64,000 nucleotides of DNA from Phycicoccus jejuensis (GCF_000720925.1 NZ_JOEE01000007.1:62001-126000), one strand, 5' to 3'; shown: positions 16,940 through 27,340, numbered from the stretch's first letter. Notes: generated from the letters alone by a model not told the origin. Program-made: numbers and translations.

Positions 16940-19372
16940 CTAGAGCTTCTCGAGCGGGGCGAAGCGCAGGACGAACCGCTTGACGCCGAGCTCGCCGCCG
17001 AAGTCGACCTCGGCCTGCGTCTTGTCGCCCTCGCCGAGCGTGCGCACGACCGAGCCGAGCCCGTAGGTGTCGTGGGTGACCTTGTCGCCGGGCGCGAGCT
17101 GGATGACCGGCCGGTTGCCGGGCGAGCGCACCCCGGGCCGGGCCGCGAGGGTCGCGACGGCCGGCCGCTGGTCGCGACGACCGACCGCCGCCGCCCCGGA
17201 GAGCTCGCGCTCCCACTCGAGCAGCTCGCCCGGGATCTCGTCGAGGAAGCGCGAAGGCGGGTTGTACTGCGGTGAGCCCCAAGCGGATCGGACCGCGGCG
17301 CGCGAGAGGTGCAGCCGCTCGCGGGCACGGGTGATGCCGACGTACGCGAGGCGGCGCTCCTCCTCGAGCTCCTTGGCGTCGCCGAGGCTGCGCAGGTGCG
17401 GGAAGGTGCCGTCCTCCATGCCGGTGAGGAACACGACGGGGAACTCGAGCCCCTTGGCCGTGTGCAGCGTCATGAGGGTGACGACGCCCTGCTCCTCGGC
17501 CTCGGCGCTGTCGGGGATCTCGTCGGCGTCGGCGACGAGCGAGACCCGCTCGAGGAAGTCCTCGAGGCTGATGACCTCGCCGGTCTCGCGGCGCGCGTCG
17601 TCGAACTCGCGGGCGACGGCGACGAGCTCGGCGAGGTTCTCGACGCGGGTCTCGTCCTGCGGGTCGCGACTGTCGCGCAGCTCGGTGAGGTACCCCGTGC
17701 GGTCGAGGATCGCCTCGAGCAGGTCGGCGACCCCGGTCTCCTCGTCGTCGCGGACGCGCCCGAGGTCCTCGAGGATCTGGGTGAAGCCGCGGATGGCGGC
17801 GACCGACCGCGTCGCGATGCCCGGCGCGTCCTCGGGCCGCCCGAGGGCCGCGACGAACGGGATGCGCTCGCGCTCGGCGAGCGCGGCGACGCAGGCCTCG
17901 GCGCGGTCGCCGATGCCGCGCTTGGGGACGTTGATGACCCGCCGGAGGTTGACGGTGTCGGTGGGGTTGGACAGCACCCGCAGGTAGGCCAGCGCGTCCT
18001 TGACCTCGCGGCGCTCGTAGAACCGGGTGCCGCCGACCACCTTGTAGGGCAGCCCGACCCGCACGAACACCTCCTCGAGGGCGCGGCTCTGCGCGTTGGT
18101 GCGGTAGAAGACGGCGACGTCGCCGGGGCGGGCCTCGTGCGCGTCGGTCAGCCGGTCGATGGTGCGCGCGACGAACGAGGCCTCGTCGTGCTCGTTGTCG
18201 GCGACGTACCCGATGATCCGGGCGCCGTCGCCGCTGTCGGTCCAGAGGTTCTTCGGCCGCCGGCCCTCGTTGCGCGCGATGACGGCGTTGGCCGCCCGCA
18301 GGATGGTCTGGGTCGAGCGGTAGTTCTGCTCGAGGAGGATGGTCCGCGCCTGCGGGTAGTCCTCCTCGAACTCCTCGATGTTGCGGATCGTCGCGCCGCG
18401 GAAGGCGTAGATCGACTGGTCGGCGTCTCCGACGACGACGAGCTCGCTCGGCTCGACGCCGTGCTCGGTGCGCGTCTCCTCGGAGCCGACGAGCTCCTTG
18501 ACCAGCTGGTACTGGGCGTGGTTGGTGTCCTGGTACTCGTCGACCATGACGTGCCGGAAGCGGCGCCGGTAGTGCTCGGCGACGTCGGGGAAGGCCTGGA
18601 ACATGTGGACCGTCGTCATGATGAGGTCGTCGAAGTCCATCGCGTTGGCCTGCCGCAGCCGCCGCTGGTACTCGGTGTAGGCCTCGGCGAGGACCTGCTC
18701 CTGGTGCGTGCCCTCCTGCGCGACCCGGCTCGCGAAGGTCTCCTCGTCGACGAGCTCGTTCTTGAGGTTGGACACCTGGTGCCCGAAGGCCCGCGGGTTG
18801 TAGCGCTTGGGGTCGAGGTCCATGTCGCGCAGGACCATCGCCATGAGCCGCTGGCTGTCGGCGGCGTCGTAGATCGAGAACTGCGAGCGCATCCCGACCT
18901 TGTCGGCCTCACGGCGCAGGATGCGGACGCACGCGCTGTGGAAGGTCATGACCCACATCGCCTTGGCGCGCGGGCCGACGAGGTCGGCGACCCGCTCGCG
19001 CATCTCGGCGGCGGCCTTGTTCGTGAAGGTGATGGCGAGGACCTGGCCCGGCTGCACGCCGCGGTCGGCGAGCAGGTGCGCGATGCGGTGGGTCAGCACC
19101 CGGGTCTTGCCCGAGCCCGCGCCGGCGACGATGAGCAGCGGCGGACCCTCGTGGAGCACGGCCTCGCGCTGCTGCGGGTTGAGCCCCTCGAGCAGGGCCG
19201 CGGCATCGAGGCGGCGGCCCGGACCGCCGTCGGGACCCCGGCCCTCGGCGGCCGCCTCGGCCCACGTCGGCACCCCGGCGGCGTTGACGAGGGCCGCTTG
19301 GGCGCTCGCATGGGTCGCGGGGTCGGCAGGGTGGGTCTGGCCGAAGTCGAGGCCGTCGAAGAGGGTGCTCAT
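16940..19372 (-). CDS. pcrA: ATP-dependent DNA helicase PcrA/UvrD
   Basis: The 810-residue product is a superfamily 1A helicase. Seen in order: LNPQQREAVLHEGPPLLIVAGAGSGKT would be the Q motif and Walker A (Walker A ends at T90), ITFTNKAAAEMRERV, DFDDLI, VDEYQDTNHAQYQL (Walker B), GDADQSIYAFRGA, LEQNYRST, LMTLHTAKGLEFPVVFLTG and YVGITRARERL. The final ~60 residues form the Tudor-like RNA polymerase-binding tail (GDKVTHDTYGLGSVV). It unwinds DNA in nucleotide excision repair and clears replication and recombination intermediates. ATG 19372 is chosen because upstream in-frame sequence is non-homologous. Confidence 0.96.
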   Translation of the reverse strand: MSTLFDGLDFGQTHPADPATHASAQAALVNAAGVPTWAEAAAEGRGPDGGPGRRLDAAALLEGLNPQQREAVLHEGPPLLIVAGAGSGKTRVLTHRIAHLLADRGVQPGQVLAITFTNKAAAEMRERVADLVGPRAKAMWVMTFHSACVRILRREADKVGMRSQFSIYDAADSQRLMAMVLRDMDLDPKRYNPRAFGHQVSNLKNELVDEETFASRVAQEGTHQEQVLAEAYTEYQRRLRQANAMDFDDLIMTTVHMFQAFPDVAEHYRRRFRHVMVDEYQDTNHAQYQLVKELVGSEETRTEHGVEPSELVVVGDADQSIYAFRGATIRNIEEFEEDYPQARTILLEQNYRSTQTILRAANAVIARNEGRRPKNLWTDSGDGARIIGYVADNEHDEASFVARTIDRLTDAHEARPGDVAVFYRTNAQSRALEEVFVRVGLPYKVVGGTRFYERREVKDALAYLRVLSNPTDTVNLRRVINVPKRGIGDRAEACVAALAERERIPFVAALGRPEDAPGIATRSVAAIRGFTQILEDLGRVRDDEETGVADLLEAILDRTGYLTELRDSRDPQDETRVENLAELVAVAREFDDARRETGEVISLEDFLERVSLVADADEIPDSAEAEEQGVVTLMTLHTAKGLEFPVVFLTGMEDGTFPHLRSLGDAKELEEERRLAYVGITRARERLHLSRAAVRSAWGSPQYNPPSRFLDEIPGELLEWERELSGAAAVGRRDQRPAVATLAARPGVRSPGNRPVIQLAPGDKVTHDTYGLGSVVRTLGEGDKTQAEVDFGGELGVKRFVLRFAPLEKL

Positions 19373-19557
19373 CTCGGGGTCCACCCTACGTCGCGGCGCC
19401 GACGGCCCGGACATGGCGGACCCCCGGAGCGCTCGACCGGTGCAGGGGTTCCGGTCGGGGCGACCCGGGGGTCTTGACCCAACGGTAGAGCCGCTGCGAG
19501 CACGGCGTCTAGGGTTTGTCCAAGCAAATTTCCTCAGGGTGGAACAGCGCGGTCCGG

Positions 19558-20280
19558 TCAGAACCGCCGGCGGTTGCCCGTTCCCGCGAGGAGGGAGCGC
19601 ACGCGGGCCCACCACGACCGGTGGTCGGCCGGCGAGCGCGGCATCGTCTGAACCCCCGGCGATGGCAGCACGAACGAGAGCGCCATCCCGCCGAGACCCA
19701 CCGCGAGCAGCACCCGGCGCGGGACCGAGAAGAGGGTCCGGCCGTCGCCGTCGGGTTTCAGGACCCGCTGCACGACGACGAGCGTGAGCACGATCAGCAC
19801 GGCCCAGGTGAGCGCGGCGACCACGGCGTCGAGCGGGGACCGGCCCCTCCCCACCCGGCGGCCGGCTCGCCGTTCGAGCCACAGCCCGACCGTCCACGGC
19901 TGCACCGCGCCGGCGACCGCCGTCCCGACGACCATCGACACGAGGAACGGGGTGACCGGGACCGCGCCGGCCCACGGAGCAGGCGAGGTGAACGCCGTGA
20001 AGACCAGCCAGAACCCGGGGAAGGCCACCGCGGTGGCGACCATCAGCCCGAGCACCCGGAGGACCCCGGGCGGGCGGGCCCACTGCGCGGCGTAGTCGGT
20101 GGGCTGGCCGAACGCCTCGACCGGGTCCTCCCCGGTGGCCTCGACGTGGGCCAGCACGTCCTGGACGACGACGCGCACCCTCGACTCCGGCAGGCCGGCC
20201 AGCCGCAGCTGGCTCGCGAGCACCCGGCAGTACTCGAGCACGTCGACACGCATCCCGTCGACCGGTCGCATCCCCTCCAC
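19558..20280 (-). CDS. HAAS-domain membrane protein paired with PadR
   Basis: The 240-residue product starts with a soluble ~65-residue helical domain (YCRVLASQLRLAGL, VVVQDVLAHVEATGEDPVEA, FGQPTDYAAQWA) that matches the HAAS signalling domain, followed by four hydrophobic segments and a basic tail. HAAS proteins are nearly always encoded next to PadR regulators and are thought to sense membrane stress. The GTG at 20280 begins one base after the padR stop, so the two are one operon. An ATG at 20271 is an alternative start. Exact function unknown. Confidence 0.75.
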   Translation of the reverse strand: MEGMRPVDGMRVDVLEYCRVLASQLRLAGLPESRVRVVVQDVLAHVEATGEDPVEAFGQPTDYAAQWARPPGVLRVLGLMVATAVAFPGFWLVFTAFTSPAPWAGAVPVTPFLVSMVVGTAVAGAVQPWTVGLWLERRAGRRVGRGRSPLDAVVAALTWAVLIVLTLVVVQRVLKPDGDGRTLFSVPRRVLLAVGLGGMALSFVLPSPGVQTMPRSPADHRSWWARVRSLLAGTGNRRRF

Positions 20281-20281
20281 G

Positions 20282-20623
20282 TCAGACCTCCAGCGCTCTC
20301 GTCATCCGGTCGGCGAAGGACGACCACCCGTCACGGCCCTCGGCGAGGACCTGTCGTCCCGCCGGGGTCAGCGCGAAGTAGCGGCGCGCCGGGGCCCCGT
20401 CTGCCACCGTCCACTCGCTCTGCACGAGGCCGTCGTCCTCGAGCCGGCCGAGCAGCGGGTACACCGTGCCGCCGCGCAGGCCGGGCAGCCCGGCGTCGGC
20501 GAGCGAACGCAGCAGCGAGTACCCGTACGCCGACCCCTCACGGGCGAGCACGGCGAGCACCGCGAGGTCGAGGACCCCCTTGAGCCACTGGCTCTCGCGG
20601 TCCGGCCGCACCACCTCCCCCAT
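20282..20623 (-). CDS. PadR-family transcriptional regulator
   Basis: About 113 residues from ATG 20623. The winged-helix signature is clear: LKGVLDLAVLAVLAREGSAY then GYSLLRSLADAGLPGLRGGT, VYPLLGRLEDDGLVQSEW and ARRYFALTPAGRQVL, with a short C-terminal helix as in subfamily-2 PadR proteins. It likely represses its own operon, which includes the HAAS membrane protein. Support comes from the promoter: a TTGACA -35, 17-base spacer and GATGCT -10 with an inverted repeat in the spacer. A longer start at 20659 would put coding sequence over that promoter and is rejected. Confidence 0.88.
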   Translation of the reverse strand: MGEVVRPDRESQWLKGVLDLAVLAVLAREGSAYGYSLLRSLADAGLPGLRGGTVYPLLGRLEDDGLVQSEWTVADGAPARRYFALTPAGRQVLAEGRDGWSSFADRMTRALEV

Positions 20624-20630
20624 ACCGCCC

Positions 20631-20659
20631 AGCATCGGGGCGCTAGGTAGCGGTGTCAA
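20631..20659 (-). promoter_or_regulatory. padR promoter with internal operator
   Basis: On the minus strand TTGACA (20659-20654), 17 bases, then GATGCT (20636-20631). The spacer holds CGCTA-CC-TAGCG (20641-20652), a perfect inverted repeat suited to autorepression. The ATG follows the -10 by 7 bases, so the mRNA is probably leaderless. Confidence 0.6.
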
Positions 20660-20725
20660 CTAGTCGGCGGTGCGACTGCCCGGCACGCGGCCGCGCGCTC
20701 CGGACCACCCGTCGGTGCCAGGCCC

Positions 20726-20731
20726 TAGCGT
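20726..20731 (+). promoter_or_regulatory. Leaderless -10 box TAGCGT
   Basis: TAGCGT ends 7 bases before the LigD-type polymerase ATG. Confidence 0.55.
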
Positions 20732-20738
20732 GGGCCCC

Positions 20739-21728
20739 ATGGCCTCGCGCAAGGGTGAGTTCGGGGAGCCCGTCGTCCTCGACGTCGACGGCTTCGACGT
20801 GCGCGTCTCCAGCCCCGGGCGGGTCTACTTCCCGGCGCGCGGCGAGACCAAGCTCGACCTCGTGCAGTACTACCTGTCGGTCGGCGACGGCATCGTCAAC
20901 GCGCTGCGCGAGCGGCCCTGCATGCTGCACCGCTTCCCCGACGGCGTGGCCGGCGCCAAGGTGCACCAGAAGCGGCTGCCGCGCGGCGCCCCGCCGTGGG
21001 TCGAGACCGTGCGCCTGCACTTCCCGCGCTACGGCCTCCACGCCGACGAGCTCTGCGTCACGCGGCTCGCCGACGTCGCCTGGGCCTGCCAGATGAGCAC
21101 CGTCGAGTTCCACCCCTGGAACAGCCGCCGCGCCGACACGGAGCAGCCCGACGAGTGGCGCATCGACCTCGACCCGATGCCGGACGCGCCGTTCTCGAAG
21201 GTCCGGCGGGCCGCCCACGTCGCCCACGAGGTCCTCGACGAGCTCGGCGCCGTCGGGTGGCCGAAGACCAGCGGCGGCCACGGTCTGCACGTCTACGTCC
21301 GCATCGCGCCGGAGCACGGCTTCACCGACGTGCGCCGGGCCGCGCTCGCGTTCGCCCGCGAGGTCGAGCGGCGCCTGCCCGACGAGGTGACGACGACGTG
21401 GTGGCGCAAGGACCGCGACCCCGCCGCCGTGTTCGTCGACTACAACCAGAACGCCCGCGACCACACCATCGCCGCGGCGTACTCGGTGCGCGGCAACGAG
21501 ATCGGTACGGTGTCGGCTCCGCTGCGCTGGAGCGAGGTCGACGACGCCGAGCCCGACGACTTCACCATCGCGACGATGCCGGCCCGCTTCGCCGAGCTGG
21601 GCGACCTCCACGCCGGCATCGACGACGCCGTCTTCGACATCTCGCCGCTCCTCGAGTGGGCCGAGCGCGACGAGGCCGCCGGGGCCGAGCCGCCGCCCGA
21701 GCCCGAGGACGACACCGGGAAGCCCTGA
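20739..21728 (+). CDS. Stand-alone LigD-type polymerase domain (Prim-Pol, NHEJ)
   Basis: The 329-residue product is an archaeo-eukaryotic primase-type polymerase like the polymerase domain of LigD: SSPGRVYFPARGETKLDL at the start, MLHRFPDGVAG, CQMSTVEFHPWNSR, the metal-binding IDLDP with D143 and D145, and KTSGGHGLHVYVRI with H181. Such proteins fill and extend ends during non-homologous end joining, favouring ribonucleotides. No ligase or Ku gene is in the window, so partners must be elsewhere. ATG 20739 fits both homology and the leaderless promoter; its stop overlaps the arfB start (TGATG). Confidence 0.9.
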   Translation: MASRKGEFGEPVVLDVDGFDVRVSSPGRVYFPARGETKLDLVQYYLSVGDGIVNALRERPCMLHRFPDGVAGAKVHQKRLPRGAPPWVETVRLHFPRYGLHADELCVTRLADVAWACQMSTVEFHPWNSRRADTEQPDEWRIDLDPMPDAPFSKVRRAAHVAHEVLDELGAVGWPKTSGGHGLHVYVRIAPEHGFTDVRRAALAFAREVERRLPDEVTTTWWRKDRDPAAVFVDYNQNARDHTIAAAYSVRGNEIGTVSAPLRWSEVDDAEPDDFTIATMPARFAELGDLHAGIDDAVFDISPLLEWAERDEAAGAEPPPEPEDDTGKP

Positions 21729-22171
21729 TGGACCTCGTCGTCGCGCCGGGACCCGGTGTGCCGCAGGGCCTCACCGTCCCGGGCGCCGACCTCGTCGAGC
21801 GCTTCTCCCGCGCGTCCGGCCCCGGCGGGCAGGGCGTCAACACCACCGACAGCCGCGTCGAGCTCGAGCTCGACCTCGCGGTCGTCACCGGTCTGACCGA
21901 CGCCCAGCGCCGCCGGCTCGAGCGCGGCCTGGGGGCTCGCCTCGTCGACGGGCGGCTCGTCGTCACGGCCTCCGAGCACCGGCAGCAGGGGCGCAACCGG
22001 GCGGCCGCCCGCGAGCGGATGGCCGAGCTGCTGCGCGAGGCGCTGGCCCCACCACCACCGGCCCGCCGGGCGACCCGACCGACCCGCGGGTCCGTCGAGC
22101 GGCGGCTCGACGCCAAGCGCCGACGGGCGCTCACCAAGTCCGCGCGCGGCCGGCTGCGTCCCGACGGCTGA
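21728..22171 (+). CDS. arfB: ArfB-type peptidyl-tRNA hydrolase (ribosome rescue)
   Basis: The 147-residue product has the release-factor GGQ motif at residues 33-35 (RASGPGGQGVNTTDSRVEL) and a basic C-terminal tail (ERRLDAKRRRALTKSARGR) that in ArfB/YaeJ inserts into the empty mRNA channel. It hydrolyses peptidyl-tRNA on stalled ribosomes lacking a stop codon. It lacks the codon-recognition domains of RF1/RF2. Translation is coupled to the polymerase gene by a TGATG overlap. Confidence 0.92.
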   Translation: MDLVVAPGPGVPQGLTVPGADLVERFSRASGPGGQGVNTTDSRVELELDLAVVTGLTDAQRRRLERGLGARLVDGRLVVTASEHRQQGRNRAAARERMAELLREALAPPPPARRATRPTRGSVERRLDAKRRRALTKSARGRLRPDG

Positions 22172-22239
22172 CCTGCGCGATTCGGTCCTCCGGCGACCAC
22201 GGGTTACGGTCGACGGGTTTGTCCAGAGGAAGGCACCCG

Positions 22240-23733
<1,494 letters not shown>

Positions 23734-23755
23734 GGCGCACCTGCCGGGTGCGGCG

Positions 23756-24697
23756 TCAGCCCCGGACGAGGTCGCCCACGAGGCCGGTGACCTCCTCGGC
23801 GCAGCCCCACGACAGGGTGACGCCGGCGCCGCCGTGCCCGACGTTCGTCACGACCGGGCGCCCGCCGAGGTCGTGGACGCGCAGGTCGACGGCGGGCGCC
23901 ACCGGCCGCAGCCCCACGCGCGCGCCGAGCACCTCGGCGTCGCGCAGCGCGGGGACCGCGCGACGGCACCGCTCGACGATCTGCTCGTGCTCCTGCGGGT
24001 CGGGCTCGTCGCGGTCGCCGGCGGCGTCCGACCCGCCGCAGACCACCCAGCCGCGGTGCGGCAGCACGTAGGTCATCCCGCCGGGTGCGCCGTCGTCGAC
24101 GAGCCAGCGGTCGAGCCCGGGGTTGGCGAGCAGCGCCACCTGGCCCCGCGACGGCGAGACCTCGAGGCCCGGGAGCAGGGCGGGTGCACGCAGACCGGCC
24201 GCGAGGACGACGAGGTCGCCCGGTTGGTCGTCGAGGACCTCGACGCGGCCGTCGACGAGCTCGACCCCGGCGGCGACGCAGGCGCGCTCGAGCCAGTCGA
24301 GGTACACGACCATCGCGACGAGCGGGACCCGGGCGACGACGCCGGAGGGCGCGCCCTCGGGCAGCTCGTCGGGCGTCGCGTCGCGCCATCCGGTGAGCCC
24401 CTCGGTCCACCAGCGGTCGGGGCCGCCACGCTCGACGAGCAGGCCCTCGCGCAGGGCCACCCCGGTGCCGGGGTCCGCCGCGAGCGACGTGAAGTGCCGC
24501 AGGGACGTGAGTCCCCAGCCGACGACCCGGTCGCGCGGCTCGACGTGGTACGGGAACCACAGTCCCCCGGCGACGGCCGAGACGGTGCCGGGCGACGGGA
24601 CGTCCCGCACGCACCGCACCTCGTGCCCGGCGCGCGCCAGCAGCAGGGCGGACGTCAGGCCCACGACGCCACCACCGACCACGGTCACGGCTGCCAC
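23756..24697 (-). CDS. D-amino-acid oxidase-like FAD enzyme
   Basis: About 313 residues from GTG 24697. The FAD-binding VTVVGGGVVGLTSALLLARAG opens the protein; the motif AVAGGLWFPYH, the WLERACVAAGVEL region, LPHRGWVVCGGSD and the C-terminal VTNVGHGGAGVTLSWGCAEE match DAO-type enzymes that oxidise D-amino acids to keto acids, ammonia and peroxide. The neighbour is a peptide transporter, so it may serve amino acid salvage. The frame stays open upstream to 25006, but that region overlaps the divergent glycosylase gene and lacks homology. Confidence 0.87.
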   Translation of the reverse strand: MAAVTVVGGGVVGLTSALLLARAGHEVRCVRDVPSPGTVSAVAGGLWFPYHVEPRDRVVGWGLTSLRHFTSLAADPGTGVALREGLLVERGGPDRWWTEGLTGWRDATPDELPEGAPSGVVARVPLVAMVVYLDWLERACVAAGVELVDGRVEVLDDQPGDLVVLAAGLRAPALLPGLEVSPSRGQVALLANPGLDRWLVDDGAPGGMTYVLPHRGWVVCGGSDAAGDRDEPDPQEHEQIVERCRRAVPALRDAEVLGARVGLRPVAPAVDLRVHDLGGRPVVTNVGHGGAGVTLSWGCAEEVTGLVGDLVRG

Positions 24698-24761
24698 GCA
24701 CCCATCGTCCCCCGTCCCGCGGCCGTTCGCTGGCAGGACGCCACGATCCGGGCGGCCGCCG

Positions 24762-24767
24762 TAGAGT
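24762..24767 (+). promoter_or_regulatory. Leaderless -10 box TAGAGT
   Basis: TAGAGT ends 6 bases before the uracil-DNA glycosylase ATG. Confidence 0.55.
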
Positions 24768-24773
24768 CGCGGG

Positions 24774-25607
24774 ATGGAGCCGCTCGACCCGCACCCGGTG
24801 ACGGGCGCGCTCCTCCCCTCGCCCGTGCCGCCCGGTGCCGGCTGGCCCGGTGACCCGGCCGACGGCGACACCCCCGTGGCGCGGACCGCAGCCGCCGTGC
24901 GTCGGCTCGCGGCGTCGGCGCCGGACGTGCCGGAGCTCCAGGCGCGGGTCTCGGTGTGCCGGGCCTGTCCCCGCCTCGTGAGGTGGCGCGAGGACGTGGC
25001 GACCACCGGGCGGCGCGCGTCCTTCGCGGACCAGCCCTACTGGGGGCGGCCGGGGCCGTCGTTCGGCGACCCGCGGGCCGGCGTGCTCCTCGTGGGCCTC
25101 GCCCCGGCGGCCAACGGCACCAACCGCACCGGCCGGATGTTCACCGGCGACTCCTCGGGCGACTTCCTGTGGGCCGCCCTGCACCGCACCGGTTTCGCCG
25201 CCAAGCCGACCTCAGTCGCCGCCGGTGACGGGCAGGCGCTGACCGACCTGCGCATCGTCGCCGCGGTGCGGTGCGCGCCCCCGGCCAACAAGCCGACCCC
25301 GGCCGAGCGCGCCACCTGCTCGCCGTGGCTGGAGCGCGACCTGCGGCTCGCGGAGCCCCACCTGCGGGCGATCCTCTGCCTCGGGTCGATCGGCTGGGAC
25401 GCCGCGCTGGCCGGTGCGCGCGCGGTGGGCTGGGAGGTGCCCGCGCCGAAGCCGAGGTTCGGCCACGCGGCCGAGGCGACGCTCGGGCTCCCGGACGGCC
25501 GGAGCATCCGCCTGGTCGGCAGCTACCACGTGAGCCCGCACAACACCTTCACGAAGCGGCTAACCCCCGCCATGCTCGACGAGGTCCTGACCGGCTTGCG
25601 CGAGTAA
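24774..25607 (+). CDS. Uracil-DNA glycosylase family 5 (UdgB-like)
   Basis: The 277-residue product carries the Fe-S cysteines C62 and C65 ([11 protein letters not shown]) with two later ones in [14 protein letters not shown] and ERATCSPWL. Motif A is [20 protein letters not shown], lacking the usual catalytic Asp as expected for family 5, and motif B is [14 protein letters not shown]. It removes uracil, hypoxanthine or other deaminated bases from DNA, work relevant in a GC-rich genome where cytosine deamination is frequent. The ~55-residue N-terminal extension is common in actinobacteria. Confidence 0.9.
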   Translation: MEPLDPHPVTGALLPSPVPPGAGWPGDPADGDTPVARTAAAVRRLAASAPDVPELQARVSVCRACPRLVRWREDVATTGRRASFADQPYWGRPGPSFGDPRAGVLLVGLAPAANGTNRTGRMFTGDSSGDFLWAALHRTGFAAKPTSVAAGDGQALTDLRIVAAVRCAPPANKPTPAERATCSPWLERDLRLAEPHLRAILCLGSIGWDAALAGARAVGWEVPAPKPRFGHAAEATLGLPDGRSIRLVGSYHVSPHNTFTKRLTPAMLDEVLTGLRE

Positions 25608-25635
25608 CGCGTTGGCGCCGTTCGGCGTCGGTGGC

Positions 25636-25641
25636 TAGCGT
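25636..25641 (+). promoter_or_regulatory. Leaderless -10 box TAGCGT
   Basis: TAGCGT ends 6 bases before the GNAT ATG. Confidence 0.55.
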
Positions 25642-25647
25642 TCCGGG

Positions 25648-26220
25648 ATGATCTCCCTCGTCGCCCCGGACGTCCGCTTCCACCGGTCCTACCTCGCCGC
25701 GCAGGACGAGTTCGACGCGGCCGGCGAGGGCACCCGCGACGGCGACGGGGTCTGGGTCGAGGCCCCGGAGGGCGATTTCGCGGGGGTGGAGTTCACGCGC
25801 GCCGAGCTCGAGACGCCCGCCGGGTTCGAGCGGTTCGTCGCGCACCGGCGCGGCCAGGTCGACGAGGACGCACCGCGGACCCCGGGACACGTCCCCTGCA
25901 CCTTCCTCTGGGTCGTCGACGACGAGCAGCCCGACGAGCACCTCGGGTCGCTCGCGATCCGGCACCGGCTCACGCCGTTCCTCATCGAGATCGGTGGGCA
26001 CATCGGCTACTCCGTCCGGCCGTCGGCCCGCGGACGGGGCATCGCCACGGAGGCGCTGCGACTGTCGCTGCCGCTGTGTCGCGAGCTCGGGATGGACGAG
26101 GTGCTCGTCACCTGCACCGAGGACAACCTCGCGTCGGCGAGCGTCATCGAGGCCAACGGCGGTGTCCTCGAGGACGTCCGCCACCTGATGCGCCGCTACT
26201 GGATCGACCTGGGCTCCTGA
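25648..26220 (+). CDS. GNAT-family N-acetyltransferase
   Basis: The 190-residue product has the GNAT core: LGSLAIRHRLTPFLIEIGGH, the acetyl-CoA loop SVRPSARGRGIATEALRLSL, and VTCTEDNLASASVIEANGGV followed by MRRYWI. The layout matches the predicted acetyltransferase group COG3981 (YdaF-like) whose substrates are mostly unknown. Single-gene unit with a leaderless start and a hairpin after the stop. Confidence 0.88.
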   Translation: MISLVAPDVRFHRSYLAAQDEFDAAGEGTRDGDGVWVEAPEGDFAGVEFTRAELETPAGFERFVAHRRGQVDEDAPRTPGHVPCTFLWVVDDEQPDEHLGSLAIRHRLTPFLIEIGGHIGYSVRPSARGRGIATEALRLSLPLCRELGMDEVLVTCTEDNLASASVIEANGGVLEDVRHLMRRYWIDLGS

Positions 26221-26231
26221 CCCCGCCGCGG

Positions 26232-26279
26232 GCTACACCGCAGTAACTGCTGCTGTGATGACCCTTACTGCGGTGTAGC
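26232..26279 (+). terminator. Hairpin, copy 1 of family ACACCGCAGTA
   Basis: Perfect 15-base arms GCTACACCGCAGTAA (26232-26246) and its complement (26265-26279) with an 18-base loop, followed by GCGCGATG. A relative occurs at 36770-36817. It follows the GNAT stop by 11 bases. Confidence 0.65.
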
Positions 26280-26327
26280 GCGCGATGCGGCGCGCGCTGG
26301 AGGGGCTCTTGGACGACCGGGTCGTCC

Positions 26328-26333
26328 TAGGGT
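26328..26333 (+). promoter_or_regulatory. Leaderless -10 box TAGGGT
   Basis: TAGGGT ends 6 bases before the quinone oxidoreductase ATG. Confidence 0.6.
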
Positions 26334-26339
26334 GGCGGC

Positions 26340-27323
26340 ATGAGCGAGCTCCACGGACCTGCCCTCGTCGTCACCCGCGCCGGGGGCTCCGACGTCCTCG
26401 CCGTCGAGGACCGCACCGCACCTGCTCCCGGGCCGGGCGAGGTCGTCGTCGAGGTCGCGGCGGTCGGCGTCAACTTCATCGACGTCTACCAGCGCGAGGG
26501 CGTCTACCCGATGGAGACGCCCTACGTGCTCGGCAGCGAGGGCGCCGGCACCGTCTCCGCGGTCGGCGACGGGGTCGAGGACCTCGTCGAGGGCGACCGC
26601 GTCGCCTGGGCGATGTCGGTCGGCAGCGCCGCCCGGTACGCGGTGCGCGACGCCTCGACGCTCGTCCCCGTGCCCGACGGCGTCGACCTCGAGACGGCCG
26701 CCGCGGTCATGCTCCAGGGGATGACCGCCCACTACCTGACGACGAGCACGTTCCCCGTCGGCCACGGCACGACGGCCCTCGTCCACGCAGCGGCCGGCGG
26801 CGTCGGCCAGCTGCTCGTGCAGATGGTCCGTGCCCGCGGCGGGGTCGTCGTCGCGACGGCCGGAGGGCCGGAGAAGTGCGCGACCGCCGAGCGGCTCGGG
26901 GCGCAGCACGTCATCGACTACCGCGCCGTCGACGACCTGGCCGCCGCCGTGCGCGAGGTCGCGCCGCAGGGCGTCGACGTCGCCTACGACGGTGTCGGGC
27001 GCGACACCTTCGACGCCTCGCTCGCCTCGCTGCGCCCCCGCGGGATGCTCGCCCTCTTCGGCGCCGCGAGCGGCCAGGTGCCGCCCTTCGACCTGCAGCG
27101 GCTCAACGGCGCCGGATCGGTGTTCGTCACGCGGCCCAGCCTCGGCCACTACCTCGCGAGCCGCGACGAGCTCGAGTGGCGGGCCGGCGAGGTGCTCGCG
27201 GCCGTCGCGGACGGCTCGCTCGAGGTGGCGGTCGGCGGCCGCTACGCGCTGGCCGACGCGGCGCGCGCGTACGACGACCTCGAGGGCCGGCGCACCCAGG
27301 GCAAGCTGCTCCTCACCCTCTGA
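26340..27323 (+). CDS. Quinone oxidoreductase (zinc-independent MDR family)
   Basis: The 327-residue product matches NADPH:quinone reductase of the medium-chain dehydrogenase family: GEVVVEVAAVGVNFIDVYQR near residue 40, YVLGSEGAGTVSAVG, VHAAAGGVGQLLVQMV as the NADPH-binding loop at ~residue 140, and a terminal ARAYDDLEGRRTQGKLLLTL. The zinc-binding cysteines of alcohol dehydrogenases are absent. It reduces quinones or other enones by two electrons. Monocistronic, leaderless start, ended by a large palindromic element. Confidence 0.92.
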   Translation: MSELHGPALVVTRAGGSDVLAVEDRTAPAPGPGEVVVEVAAVGVNFIDVYQREGVYPMETPYVLGSEGAGTVSAVGDGVEDLVEGDRVAWAMSVGSAARYAVRDASTLVPVPDGVDLETAAAVMLQGMTAHYLTTSTFPVGHGTTALVHAAAGGVGQLLVQMVRARGGVVVATAGGPEKCATAERLGAQHVIDYRAVDDLAAAVREVAPQGVDVAYDGVGRDTFDASLASLRPRGMLALFGAASGQVPPFDLQRLNGAGSVFVTRPSLGHYLASRDELEWRAGEVLAAVADGSLEVAVGGRYALADAARAYDDLEGRRTQGKLLLTL

Positions 27324-27340
27324 CCGCGCTCCAGACCACT

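Noticed and set aside
19373..20083. N-terminal extension of pcrA to 20083
   Set aside because: The extension is low-complexity Arg/Gly sequence antisense to the HAAS gene; the normal PcrA start is at 19372.
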